This document shows positions 37,301-50,455 of a DNA stretch of 64,000 nucleotides, one piece after another; the stretch's first letter is position 1; each line of letters begins with the position of its first letter. The notes beneath the pieces are model-generated. The model did not search any database. It was not told where the DNA came from and saw only the letters and a program-made list of their open reading frames with translations. Where the stretch lies: positions 155,838-219,837 of the forward strand of contig NW_019773814.1 of NCBI RefSeq assembly GCF_001039355.2, written 5' to 3'. The stretch is from Lingula anatina (lineage: Eukaryota; Brachiopoda; Lingulata; Lingulida; Lingulidae). The position numbers and the translations under genes were made by a program.

Positions 37301-39571
37301 CCTAGTAGTGGGACTGTTCTCTATCAAATGATTGCTCTTTCTCGGTATTCCTTTCAAAACAATAACGGGTAAATTTACAATTTCAGCTATGCACGATGAA
37401 AAGTATATTTCCTCCTACATTTGTAAAAAGTAGTTACGAAAGAAAAATGTTCTTCCTCCCCGAGGCCTAAGTATAGCGTGGATACAGGCCAATTTGCGGT
37501 TTCAGAAAATATATTACTGAAATTAGATGCAATTGCTCTCTCTATAGTCAGCATGACAAAGGATGATGTAGGGCCCACTTGAAAAAATATGTGAGAGTGT
37601 CACGGGAGGGTATTCATACAAGATTTTTTTTCCTTTTTTCCTTCTTTTTTTTTCTTCTTTTCTTTCTTTCTGTTTGGGGGCGGAGGCAATGAAAATAACG
37701 AGGAGGTACGAAAGAAAAAAATGCTTTCAAACGACAAAAAAGGGTAAAAGAAAAGAAAAGGCAAACTATTTTTGATTGGAAGCTACAAATAATAGTCCAT
37801 TTACAAGATAGCACAACGCAGTAAATTTTTGGGAAAAAAAACGGGTCATATGTAAATAGTTACCCGGACAAGTGTGACGAGAAGTAAAAAGACCCTTAGA
37901 TGCGATGTCTTCTCACGCGGAGCATGAAATTTCGTCATTGTCCGATTCTCGGATTCGTGACTAGGGTTTCTGTAGGCCCCCGCGTGGGCTTACATTCATG
38001 ATCCAGCGAATGTGTTATCTGTGACGTAAAGATGAAATTTGAAACCGTGTCCATTCCACCGATAGACCCTCCCACGCGTCCCAATGATATGTGCTTGTTG
38101 AATAAAAAATAGGGGGGAATGGAAGGAGGGAAAATGGCTGTCAATCCCCCTCACAGGATGTTATTTAAAACATTTGAAACAGTAGACCTATAACAATAAT
38201 TGCCTCACGCACTTCGACCACTTAATAAATACCGTATAGATAGTGTACAAACATGTAGAGCTTACATTACTCACACTCACACACAAAACGAAAAGAAATA
38301 AAACTTTCTTTTCATTTGATAATTTATGAAAAACTGGCGTGATGAGAGGCAATCCTTTGCAAAGTCTGACACCTTTAATGCATACGAGTAACTATGCAGG
38401 TTTTTTATAGGCCTATGTGTGATTAAGTCAACTACAAGTTTATATACGCTTCTGTTCTATAATACACTTCACTGTCTTCAACAAAACCCTTTCTCCGTAA
38501 GCTCCTGTGACTAATTTTCGGATCGCATGCTTGTTAATATTTCACTGGTCATTTACACACAATTGCAATAAGACGTGTCATTGAGACGATGGATGGTCAC
38601 CTCGACCAAAATTGACCCCTAGATGACCCGGGACTGACCTCTGCTCACTAGTTTTGTGTAACACCTAGGGTATGGATTACATGCATCTGATGGCCTTAAA
38701 TGAAACGCACAAATGACAATTGATATTCAATTGTCCATATTTTTTTTTCATTTTCACACTCTCCCCCGTCAATAGCACCTTTAGCTTTAGAGATTACTGG
38801 AAAGTCACCTTTATTATCGATATGTCTTTGTTGTTCCCAGTAATCCCTAAGGGTGGTCGATACGTCTACGGATAAATCACTCCGATTTCTTTTTCAGTTC
38901 GTAATGCTTTTAACAATGCCCTATTGAGTCTGGTTAAGAGGCAGGGTTCATATTGCGAGGGTAATCCCAGTAAAATTGATTTCGTCACACAAACAATAGG
39001 GAAATAGGGAAAAAGTACGAATGATGTCAACTGGTACAGGAATTTAAATCAAAATCGGTTTAAGGGAAAAGATGGCATGGAAAGGATTATATAGAATTGT
39101 TAGATGAAATGATCATAAAATGACGGCAGTTGTTTTACTTCAAGGTCACTTACTTGTGGTAGGGAGTGATGCATCAGATACCAACTGCAAATAATATGAG
39201 ACGCTGTCGATTGAAATAAGGAAGAGAATTTAACGAAACGGGGAGCCTCACCAGCACGTGGATCTGCATTCTAAAGAAACAACAAAAATCCTTACGTGCT
39301 GTTTGTATTGTTGTGCAGTAAACCCACCGGTCTATGCGTGACTTGCAAGCAAGGAGCTACACGCGGTATTTAAATTTTAAACCATTTTTCAAACTTATGG
39401 CTGTGCACCACAAGGAAACATGTAAAACGCCAGCGATTAATGTGTTTTTAAAATGAAAACAAAATTACGTTGGCCAAACCAAAAAAATATTATCAAGCGA
39501 TAGCCTTTACAACTGGAAACTGGACATTTTTGTCACTAAGTAAATCACTCTCTCCGCTCTCTCCCCATTCC

Positions 39572-39610
<39 letters not shown>

Positions 39611-40290
39611 TCACTCACTCACTCAGTTAATATTGCCAGGTATCTCTCCCACTAGCACCGCCCTTCTCTTCACGTTGCATTCGAATAGGTAAAAAATAGT
39701 GTATACACACACGAGTGCATAAAACAGATTCACACAAACATATACACGAAAGAATACGCACAGGCGCAAACAGAAGTATGCACATGTAAATATAAGCACA
39801 CAAAAACACGCACACGAACACACGCAAGAGCACGCACACGCATACACCCTCTTCATATTCAAAAACAGCAAATGCCATTGAAGAAAACATGCCTCCAGCC
39901 ATTCGATAGTCTGAATGTGCTATTTTATTCCTCTGTCTGGACGATATTATGATATAAATAAGTAAATTTAAGTAATTACGAACTGAATGCACTATAGAGC
40001 GCAATATTCTTTCCATTCCACCATTTATCTTCTCTCTTGATGTTTCCATTTTCTGGCCTTTTTTTCGTATCATTCCCCCGTCGGTGTCATTTTAATATGA
40101 ACTTCTCCTTTTAAAGAGTGTCATTATTGCCACACAGAATACATCATGCACAATCATTTATACATCATCGATGCACTTCCATTACCGCGCTTCACCTAAA
40201 TCTTTTCACCCAGTTTCCTTTATTCCCAGGTAACGTGATGTAGATAAATTCATTTTCCCCTAGCATACTTGAAATGTCATTCTTACCTGT
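34382..40290. other. Intergenic or intronic stretch, no gene recognised
   Basis: Open frames such as 34340-34696 (minus, 118 codons), 36539-36904 (plus, 121 codons) and 39627-40073 (minus, 148 codons, partly a CA-microsatellite translation) show no domain, signal peptide or splice context. It contains poly-C near 35057-35070, a long T/C-rich tract at 37620-37670 and a CT/CACT microsatellite at 39574-39626. Confidence 0.55.
39574..39626 (+). repeat. (CT)n then (CACT)n microsatellite
   Basis: A CT run grades into CACTCACT units. Confidence 0.95.
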
Positions 40291-40293
40291 CTG

Positions 40294-40320
40294 GGAGAGA
40301 GAGAGAGAGAGAGAGAGAGA
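40294..40320 (+). repeat. (GA)n microsatellite at the duplication edge
   Basis: A GA run whose last six bases are also the first bases of the second duplicate copy at 41374, directly after the single N. Confidence 0.95.
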
Positions 40321-41145
40321 TGTACTATGTGTATCTCACATTATTTGTCTAGCCCTCCATAAAGTGTTGCATTTTATCTCGGTCAGAAATCTATGTTACC
40401 AGTCGTCCGGGTGCTGGATATCTTGATACAATATCTGTTTGGTAAATGAGGTAATTATATCTACGGAAAACCATCATGCGAACCTTCCTAAGACAATGGC
40501 ACGGACACCGAGAGAATCTGTATCTTAGCACCACTTATGTACCTGTATCGCGACAGGAGCCACTGGGAGTTAATTGTTGGAGTTAATTGTTTCCACACTT
40601 AAATGAAAATCAAGCAACCAAATAATCGCGTCATTGCTTCGGGAATGCATTTTTGCAGTTTTGAAACAGACAAGAAGACGCGTGTTTTTCAAAGTCGTCC
40701 TTGCATTTAATAAAAAAAACAACTCATATACGCACTATGTAGATACAATATATCACACAACCTTATTATACTAGTATATGTATAACATACATATATGCAT
40801 ACACATGCATATATGATATATTATCTAGACACAAAAGAAGTACTATATCTGCCCTACCTACAGTATCTCCTTCACGCCACCACTGCAGCATGGACCCTGT
40901 ACTGTATACCTTGGCCTATTCCTTGATATACCTCTAGCTTACACCATGCAAGCCAAAATTATGTATTTGATACACATAACACACATACAGCCTTTCCTAT
41001 GTATACCAGCCAACGACTATAATATATTAGAAAATGAAAAGGAAATAAACTGTGGAAAAGGAACTTATGCTGCACTACCAGGAAAGGATGTTTTTGTAAT
41101 GTATGATACCGGTCGATGTGAGTGCCTAATGTCATTAAAGCCTAA
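40315..41145 (+). repeat. Near-identical duplicated segment, copy 1
   Basis: This 831-bp segment matches 41374-42194 with three substitutions that I can count (A/C in 'ccta(a/c)gacaatgg', T/C in 'gagaga(a)(t/c)ctgta', G/A in 'gcactat(g/a)tagata'). It also has a 9-bp indel (aggagccac present here only) and a one-base difference in an A run. After 41145 the copies become unrelated. A 73-codon open frame at 40946-41167 lies inside. It is shared by both copies but has no recognisable family. Confidence 0.95.
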
Positions 41146-41372
41146 GAGCGCATTCTCAACGAATTAAGCCAGGCTTTACAAAGCCGGTGACCTAAAAATG
41201 GCGGACGTCCATGAAAGAAAAACCGCCTAATCTTTTAATAGTCTCTCCGCCTCTCACACGCCTCCCCACACGTCGTCCCTGCGGGGTACAGTAATTAAAT
41301 CTCGGCTCCGAACATTAATATTTCCGTGAATATCTCTGGTGATATTATCTCCGTAGATAGTCGATTCATTGC

Positions 41373-41373
41373 N
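41373..41373. other. Single N at a contig join
   Basis: A lone undetermined base separates ...gattcattgc from gagagatgtac, the exact start of the second duplicate copy. This is the signature of a scaffolding join or placeholder, not of biological sequence. Confidence 0.9.
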
Positions 41374-42194
41374 GAGAGATGTACTATGTGTATCTCACAT
41401 TATTTGTCTAGCCCTCCATAAAGTGTTGCATTTTATCTCGGTCAGAAATCTATGTTACCAGTCGTCCGGGTGCTGGATATCTTGATACAATATCTGTTTG
41501 GTAAATGAGGTAATTATATCTACGGAAAACCATCATGCGAACCTTCCTACGACAATGGCACGGACACCGAGAGAACCTGTATCTTAGCACCACTTATGTA
41601 CCTGTATCGCGACTGGGAGTTAATTGTTGGAGTTAATTGTTTCCACACTTAAATGAAAATCAAGCAACCAAATAATCGCGTCATTGCTTCGGGAATGCAT
41701 TTTTGCAGTTTTGAAACAGACAAGAAGACGCGTGTTTTTCAAAGTCGTCCTTGCATTTAATAAAAAAACAACTCATATACGCACTATATAGATACAATAT
41801 ATCACACAACCTTATTATACTAGTATATGTATAACATACATATATGCATACACATGCATATATGATATATTATCTAGACACAAAAGAAGTACTATATCTG
41901 CCCTACCTACAGTATCTCCTTCACGCCACCACTGCAGCATGGACCCTGTACTGTATACCTTGGCCTATTCCTTGATATACCTCTAGCTTACACCATGCAA
42001 GCCAAAATTATGTATTTGATACACATAACACACATACAGCCTTTCCTATGTATACCAGCCAACGACTATAATATATTAGAAAATGAAAAGGAAATAAACT
42101 GTGGAAAAGGAACTTATGCTGCACTACCAGGAAAGGATGTTTTTGTAATGTATGATACCGGTCGATGTGAGTGCCTAATGTCATTAAAGCCTAA
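41374..42194 (+). repeat. Near-identical duplicated segment, copy 2
   Basis: This 821-bp counterpart of 40315-41145 begins in the same GA repeat right after the N. The low divergence, the microsatellite start and the N suggest an allelic contig that was placed in tandem instead of merged. The open frame at 41995-42252 repeats the copy 1 frame and then diverges at its C-terminus because the flanks differ. Confidence 0.95.
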
Positions 42195-43662
42195 CTCTTT
42201 CCTTCTAACCGCCGCATTAATCTATTCGGTGGCATGCGACTGTCGGTTTTAACTTCGGTTGTTTACCGAATACTTATTTACAAGTTAAACTGCATATTAG
42301 CTCGATCCCTTTCACATTTAAGGGCCACGTAATTAGGACATTTGGAGCTGCGTTTATTTCCGTGTGTTAGTTTATTTATGAGAGTAGGTGTCCTGTTGTT
42401 TGCTACGCGATCATTGGCAGGCGCGGCGAGACTAAGGTAGCTTACAGGCTCAGGTGTAAAGAGAGGACAAACAAGCAAATATATAAACAAATAGATAAAT
42501 TTGATATTTAGCTCTATTACATAATGCTTTTAATGAATGACTGTCACAGTCAAAGTATACATGTATTTGCAAAGGAGGCATGCGATCGTAAAATGCAGAG
42601 TGGAAAAGATACAGATATACATGCACCAGACCAATGTGTTTTTGTACGGGAAAAAAGTCATATGTTCGTGTCATGGAATGAGAGGGACAAGGGTTACTGT
42701 AAACAACTGATTAGCGAAGTTAAAATAAAAGCGGCAAAATAGATGCACATATCATATACGAGTACACCCAGCCAGTTAAACAGAGTTAAAACCGTCTATC
42801 TTAGTGGCGTGGTGTCATTGAAGATGCTAGAGCCCGATTCTGACCAACGCATAACTACAATCTGACCAATAAACTGCACCACCGTGCATAATTTGCCGTG
42901 ATTTTAAAGTCAAGATAACTCCTGGCCCCTTTTTTGATCAGGACACGACGTTCTCTTTAAGTCCACCGCGAGCACGGTGCAAAGACTATCTACCTGATCT
43001 CAATCAAACCATTTATCCACAGTATTGTTTATCTATTCTGAAATCACCCCTGGGCCCTATCAGAATAGAGGACAGACTGCACTTCGGCAATTTGGGTGCA
43101 ATTATGCAAATAACGATGTCCTGATTGTCAATATTCATAATTCATCTAATGTCGGCACGATTTTAACCCCTTTTTAAAGCTCTTTGCATTATGCTCTTTA
43201 CAGTCTCTCTAAGTTAAACCCAGCTTATCATTTATTTTGTTCAAAGGCACATTTCACCTACCCCTTTTTTGCACTTCGCTTCTTTCTCTTCCCTGTCTCT
43301 AAATTTAATCTCTTCTGTCTTTCATCCCTTCCGTTCAAAGTGAAAGTTCTACTACCCTCTCGTCGTGTGGCAGTCAAACAGGAGACAATCATAAGCAAGC
43401 AATCACATTAAATGAATGTCGGCAAGATTCGTGTCGTAGGTAACCTCAATATATTGCACACAGTTAAAGTTGCAGTCAATTCGAAGAAATGACAGCAGCA
43501 GCAATGTGATCATCGTGTTTTCCGTACGTTACAAGGAACACGCCGCGGTGAATGGTCCGTCGCTGCGGTTTTTTGCATGGAAGCCGACGTGCGGTTAGGC
43601 TTTAACGAGTGACATAGCGACCCACGCAGCCGTGACACGTGTTAAGAGGAGGACTGATGCTG

Positions 43663-43779
43663 TTTGATATATAGCCCAGTTGGAAATTCATTTCTTCTCT
43701 CTCTCTCTCTCTCTCATTCTCCACCCGCTAACACATGTACAAAAGCCATTTGATATATAGCCCAGTTGGAAGTTCATTT
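43663..43779 (+). repeat. 31-bp direct repeat flanking CT microsatellites
   Basis: The block at 43663-43693 recurs at 43749-43779 with one A/G difference, and each copy is followed by a CT run. This looks like a local duplication of a unit consisting of flank plus microsatellite. Confidence 0.9.
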
Positions 43780-45588
43780 GGTCTCTCTCTCTCGCTTTGA
43801 AATTTTATGGACATTTTTTGCATCATCTCAACAGTGCATTCCGTTTTCGTCTTCGTAAATGAAGACGCGGTTAATAATTTTACAATTTCCCACGAGTCGA
43901 TTATGATGTTTCGACTAAAACCAGAATAATAATCGTCAACTATGGGAAAGCGTGCTATTGTAATAGACGCAGTGTCATCGACTTTTGACTGGATAAGATA
44001 TGACAAACCAACACGGAAATTACTAAAAAATTCAACTCACAAAACTCTGCACCAAACCAATGGGAAAAAAGCAAAAATCAACATAATTGGAACGCAAATA
44101 ACAGAATATAATAATCAGGTATAAAACAATTCATATACAAAGAAACAACACGTTACTCACGTAAAAATCAACGCTGTGTGAAAGACCGGCAGCTACACCG
44201 TCCTGAGTGGTGACATTTCTCTGTATGCGACCGACGAGTACTGACAAGAAGATGGGGGAATACTCGGAGATTCTCGCCTGATACCAACCATAATCACTGC
44301 TCTCTGTTCTTTGTCCGCACACGATCATACACACGCCCAGGCACAATTAAAGCGACTGGTGGCCCCGGAACAGGGACAAAACCGATGATTGATAAATAAT
44401 TCATGATTCTGGCAAAGGTGATTAGGTAAAGAAGGGACTGAGTGTGAATTAAACAATGCCACTGTATTTATGCTAATGTTTTTTTTTCTTTCGAGGGGGG
44501 GGGGGGCGGCCGGTTAAAAGATTGGGTAAAGGCGATGGCGGTTTTAGTCCGCTGTTGCTTATCTTACCTGTTGTCTTTTATACTATTCTATGAATTTATG
44601 ATGTGATTTCTTGACATTTGAGTGATAATTGTTTCAAAAATCTTTTCTAAAGAAACACAAAAGAGCAGGATAAAAGCCTGTTTACAAGTGTTCGGTATTG
44701 GCAATACTTCATCAGTTCAAAGGAGACTGTAGGCGCGAGTGGGGAAGCATTATTTTCCTAGACCCTCATTTATTTTTCAGGGCAGATATTCTCGAAAGGA
44801 CAATCGAACGATTATTTAAGAAAATTCTCTTATCTCCAGGATCGCGTCTCTAAATAGAAAGTTCCACAGAATACTATCATTATAAACGCTGGCATGTTAC
44901 GTGCAATAACACGTCTGCTGGAGAATGCAGAGAACAGACGAGCGAACAGGAGACAGGACTTCATAAGTGCGGCTTTCTTGTCACGTATTTTTAATAAATG
45001 CTTCTATCAGTGTAATTTAAGTCATTTGTTTGGTGCCACCCCATCTGAGTGGTATTGACTCTATCGGATCTTTTATCATACAACATTTTCCCTATACTTT
45101 TTATAAATGGCTTTAGACAAGAGGTAATATAGATAAATGGCTACATGAACCAGTATGTATGCTCTCAGATACCCCTGCGTCACGCCCTCAGAGCGTTGTG
45201 GTGCTAACTCAGAGCGTCTTACATTTGGAATGTATTTTAAGGCCATCTTTAAGGCTAAATGTCGTAATCGTAGAGTATTTAGTTAGCTAATCAATTCAAT
45301 ACCTGGTTTTTTAGAGCAAAGTTATGAATAATACTAGTAGAAGACTGCTTTTGCATGGATAATATGTTTTAAAAAAGCAGAGAACAATCCTGGTGCGAAG
45401 GTCTGGTCCCAGTGTGACAGGAATGGTGGTCCAGGAGACACTCGTCCCATATACTAACCCCAATACTCCGGCTAACCCTGACCTGTACTGTCATATGGGA
45501 CCGTCACCTGGACTTCCATCCCTAGGAGCACCTTTCCGGAACGTTCCAGTCTCGCACCATCGGCTTCTGGCGACACAGCGCACATAAA

Positions 45589-45710
45589 GGTCGGTTTCAC
45601 AAAAAGCATTTCATTTCATTTTGGGATAAATCCCTATTAGTTCTCTAAATATGAGTAATTATGTTGGTATAAAACATAATTAAGCAAGCCATTTATTTCT
45701 TTTTATATAA
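45589..45710 (+). mobile_element. Possible family D repeat fragment
   Basis: Begins GGTCGGTTTCACAAAAAG, matching the GG(C/T)CGGTTTCAC end of the family D copies. The interior cannot be aligned confidently. The right end is a guess. Confidence 0.3.
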
Positions 45711-46405
45711 AGGTCATGTAAGGGGACAGCAGCGTGCACTGAGTCAAAGCAGACGAGATTAAAAAAAAATGGGTGCAAAGTGATGACCAGCTTTACATTT
45801 CGGTCTTAAGTTCTGTTGTGTCATCCAGGACAGGTGTGGAGACTGCAGGGGCAGTGATGCTGTGAAGATACTGAAGCGTGTACCCTGTAATTTGTCAATC
45901 TGCACTCGAGATTTTAGGCTAGTATGCGATGGTCAAGCTGAAATAATATTCATCTTATCGCGATGTCCAGGTCTTTTACAGCGATAACTATGATAGGAAC
46001 GCGATACAGAACTTCGCAGACGACATTGAAACGCACCGGCTAGAAATAACCTCTATTGTTTAGATGTATGCATTTTTAACAATTTTGATGTAAACTTTGA
46101 AAATATCGAAGCAGATAGACGGTTGGATAGATAATCACAGTCAATAGTTAATAATGAAATGCTACAGACTTGGGTTGGTAAGGGGGAACCTAGTTGGGAG
46201 GGGTTGGATATTTTAAGCCGGGTTGCCAAATGTAGGCCAGAAATAAATGACCTTTTTTTCATGTTCACGGCTAGGCCTTGCAACTTGAGGAGGTTTACTT
46301 CACGACTGTGGCTTTTTGTCACATAGGACTTTTCCCCTTCTTTGATGAAATGTATTTCCATTTTTTTTTTTTTTTGGCTTAACCACTAATACCACTAATA
46401 CCCCC

Positions 46406-46641
46406 NNNNNNNNNNNNNNNNNNNNNNNNNNNNNNNNNNNNNNNNNNNNNNNNNNNNNNNNNNNNNNNNNNNNNNNNNNNNNNNNNNNNNNNNNNNNNNN
46501 NNNNNNNNNNNNNNNNNNNNNNNNNNNNNNNNNNNNNNNNNNNNNNNNNNNNNNNNNNNNNNNNNNNNNNNNNNNNNNNNNNNNNNNNNNNNNNNNNNNN
46601 NNNNNNNNNNNNNNNNNNNNNNNNNNNNNNNNNNNNNNNNN
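46406..46641. other. Assembly gap (236 N)
   Basis: A run of N. The flanks are suspicious low-quality homopolymer-rich sequence: a T run and 'accactaat' repeat on the left, and C runs with A runs on the right. Open frames drawn across it are meaningless. Confidence 0.99.
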
Positions 46642-49600
46642 CCCCCCACCCCAAACCCCCCCCAAAAAACTAAAGTTCCCTTCCCATAAACAAAAAAATA
46701 AGCCCATGCCATCACGCCACAAACACCAAACCTGTTTTTCCATGTAGTGAAATTACTTTTTGTGTGCCAACTTCAATTAAAAGTAACATACATGCAAAAC
46801 GGCATCTTTGATTATTAGTTATTATCTTATTATTGTCGCGTAGACAATTGTATGCACGCGTTTCTGCGTGCGCGTTGTGATGAAGAACATGAATTTGACA
46901 ATGTGGAAATTGTTTTCGGTTGTTTTAGCGTTGTAACTGCAACTGTAATCCATGGCACGCTGATGACTCTATGTCATGCATGTGCACCACACCGTCCACA
47001 ACCGTACTGTATTAAAAACAAATTTATTAGTGCCCTGTTGTTACACGCTCTCTTATATTCATCATGCATTAGCGCTTAAAATCAGCTGAGTCTAACCGTC
47101 AAGTTTGTGTAGCCGGTCAGCTGTGCAACTGACTGATAGCCTGTCTGCACGTCTTGGTGTGTTTTGGCCCGTGTGGCGCAACCATTTGGGAGCAATTGCG
47201 TTGAACATCTCAACTAACACAATGGGAGATTCCTTTTAGAAAAAAAAATATTCCCATACCCTTTTCCTTTGCAATGACTCATACGGAGCATTAATAAAAA
47301 AGTATATATCTAGGAGCTTTCCCAAGTGTGCTCGATTAACCTGTGGAGTGGATAACCACATCTGAGTTAATCATCTGTACACGTTACATGTATTTCTCGT
47401 TTTATTTTCTGCAAACGGTCAAAAAAGACGTCCGAGCAGTTTCTAATAATCGGAGACAGGGAACACCTGGGTCACGTGTCTAATGGCTCCGAGTGTTACT
47501 TACTGAAAAACCCCAAATTAAGACACAAAACAACGACTACTTGCTGGAACAGAAACACAACTGTGACTCAACCATAACTATGGACCACCCAAATTACGTC
47601 TAACGAAACTGCATTAAAAGTGCACCGAATAGACACCTCAGTATCAGTTTCTTAGGGGTAAAAAAAAGGGCCGCTTAATAGCTGAATATCAAATTTAAAC
47701 AAACCACTTTAAATGTGCTGCCGGAGGACCTTAGTGAGGTCATACACTTAAAGGTCGTTTTTACTGGACAGGTCTTAAAGCAAAACTTGGACAGGGAACG
47801 TGTTTCAAACATGGGCCCTCAAACATACCCCCTTTTCTTTAATATACCTCTGTACATTCAAGAGACAGAATACGGAATTTTCCAGTGAGACAGGGACAAG
47901 ACTTAAATATTTTACTGGACCCTAACACATTTTCATAATTTCCAAAAATGAGAGCTTCAAACTTAAAACATCCTCTTCAGGTTTATGCTATGAAACACCA
48001 GTTTTATTCATTTGCCTAAACCCTAATGGCTTGGTTAATTTTCACTCCGTGTGTTATAATTTAATTCTTCAACAGGGCACAGTAATTCCATTAGTTGTAA
48101 CGGATGCAATATGCCAATGGACATTACTACAGGCTATGTACAATGGAAAGAGGAAGTTGGCTTAAAGGTGCATACAAAGTCACGGAAGTAGGTTAAATTT
48201 ACAACCATAAATTTAAAGAAAGGAGCAGTCTAAAGGTCTTTTATGGCTGATCGAGTGATCTATTCAGTTTATCCCTTGGCATGTCGAATTTATTAGAGCC
48301 ATATAAGAATCTAGTAGAAGTGGTTTACATGTGTTACTGGGAATCCACACTCCACCGATGCTCGGTTCGTATGTACCTTTAAGCGATGGCAATACACTAT
48401 ATTGGCAATTGCGACGGAAATACACTTAAAAAAGCAAGTCCACAACGTAATTGAGATATAAATATTACTTATGACTGGTTTTATCCCATGGTGATATCGA
48501 AAAGATCATTGTGTGAAGAAATTACATCATATGACAGATATAGCAAAGCTACTCGGTCACTAACCGAAAATGTTCCTCTTTCCTCTCTTGTTTTGATTAG
48601 CTTTGTTTTGTACGGAATTTTCCTACAGTTTTCCTTTTACCCAAGCGTCAGATCAAGGTGATTCCCCCTCGTACCCCACAGGGTAGAAGAAGTTGACTAC
48701 AGTCAACCTAAGTTCTAACGCTATACAATAATATAACTTTTCACCACAGCCAAGGCAAATTTGCCGGTTAATCAATGTTGGATAGCATAAATTCGCAGCA
48801 AGCTGTGTCAGCGCAACGTAATACAGACTACTTGTACTTTAGGCACTAAGTTAAGAATCGGACACCGTGGAGCGCAGTGTATTATGTCTACGAAGAGACT
48901 TAACTGAAGTCATTAAACGTCAATTTTTACGTAGTTACTAAGACAATCATTGCACGGGTGGGTAGTGGCTATTTTTACGTACTGGGTATCTTTTAAAACT
49001 AACAAGCACCTCCCCTCTTCCCCTCAAACATTCAACAGTGACTGATTCCGTGAAAACAGACATAAGGAAACCATACATATTGAGTGTATGTTAAATTTGC
49101 ATCTCGTGTCGGTTATGTGGTGCCATTTTTAAAACGACCCTTGAATTTTTGGGTGCTGAAGAACGAAAATTAATTTCTATCCGTTGCCCTATTGGAGCGC
49201 GACCCTCTTCGCTTTTTTCACGGCGACTCGGGGCATACAGCGTACTCAACCTAAAGGTTTCAGATTAGCTCTTAGTATCGGTGTTTTTAAATTTTACACA
49301 AATATAAGATTCCATATCCTTAGAAACATTCCTACGCGCCCTCTCAACGTGAGTTTATACACAAGCAATTGAACCGAATGTTAATAGAGCTCAGTGCGCT
49401 GCGTCTGCAGTTTCACTCGATTTTTTTTCACTCGGAAATACACAAGACTATGTAATGACTTCCACGACCACGTCAAAGACTGCTACTGAGCGATAAGTTT
49501 TCTCATTTACATTTACATTTACAGACGTTGAAGACAAAACAAACAAACAAAAAAATCCAGTGAGTTAAATCATAGAGCCCCTACCTTCAGCAGAGTCCGT

Positions 49601-50379
49601 GTCTTCTCTCTAAGGGAGAGCGATGGTTATAATACATGAGTTCTCTCTTCCTCGTTGTCTTATCAAATCCACAACTTGTTCTGTTTGTATCAAGGACACG
49701 ACACGAAATAAAAAAGTTATTTCTGATCAACGGACCGGTAAACATCCGTAAGTAAAAATGAACGAATGAAATTCTATACGCTGCAAAACCAGGAACTTGA
49801 AACCGATTATTTTCCAGGACATCAACAACCAACTTGCTTCCAGAGTATATAAAATGTATACAGTTTTCCACGGCAGAGTACTTATTACTCAATTCTCGCA
49901 CGCTGTTTCACATCTCACAGCTTCGAGTTTAGTTTTCTCTAAAGTATGTTCGCTTTAAGTGAAACCAGCTGATTCCGAATTAGTCAGGAAAACTACGACT
50001 GGCTGGGTTAGAGAACCGAAGCCTGAGAAAGGAACTCGCCCAACTTTGGGGAAAAGCACTACTATGTATTTGTTCAGTACGCAATACGTGTATGGGCCGC
50101 GGCAAGTGGGATCGACTACTTGTGTATAATTTTAAGTAAACATGACCTAGAAAACTACCCGAAATGTTCCGCTTTCTATTCCAATTTTCCACGCTTTGTG
50201 TTGTTTCCTTTTTTGATAACCACTTTTCCCACAGTTTTTGTGTTGTCATTTATAACGTCATATTTTTATTATATCAATCGAAATAGACGTGTTTTCATTT
50301 TTGCCTCCTGTTTCGGTGCTGCTTATGTGTGTCTCGACCTTTCCGCTCGTCAGTCAACTTGTGTCTGGTCCTCCCGTCT

Positions 50380-50421
50380 CTCTCTCTCTCTCTCCATAAA
50401 GGCATGTGTGTTTGCGCGTGT

Positions 50422-50452
<31 letters not shown>
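50380..50452 (+). repeat. CT and CA microsatellites
   Basis: A CT run (about 50380-50394) and a CA run (about 50424-50452) are separated by a short GTGTGTTTGCGCGTG spacer. Confidence 0.95.

Positions 50453-50455
<3 letters not shown>

Larger units (their letters stand above)
42195..46405. other. Intergenic or intronic stretch
   Basis: No gene is firmly supported. About 42790-43170 is repeat-poor and includes a perfect octamer (ATGCAAAT at 43104-43111). Two 31-bp copies of a block starting TTTGATATATAGCCC (43663-43693 and 43749-43779) flank CT repeats. A minus-strand open stretch ending in a GTGAGT donor lies at about 44161-44303. A family D start is at 45589. Confidence 0.5.

Noticed and set aside
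39627-40073. 148-codon minus-strand frame with Cys/Val-rich segment
   Set aside because: The Cys/Val part is a degenerate CA microsatellite. The rest has no motif, and a second frame overlaps the same repeat.
46300-46743. Long minus-strand open frames of 91-147 codons
   Set aside because: Most codons are N; the frame is open only because of the assembly gap.
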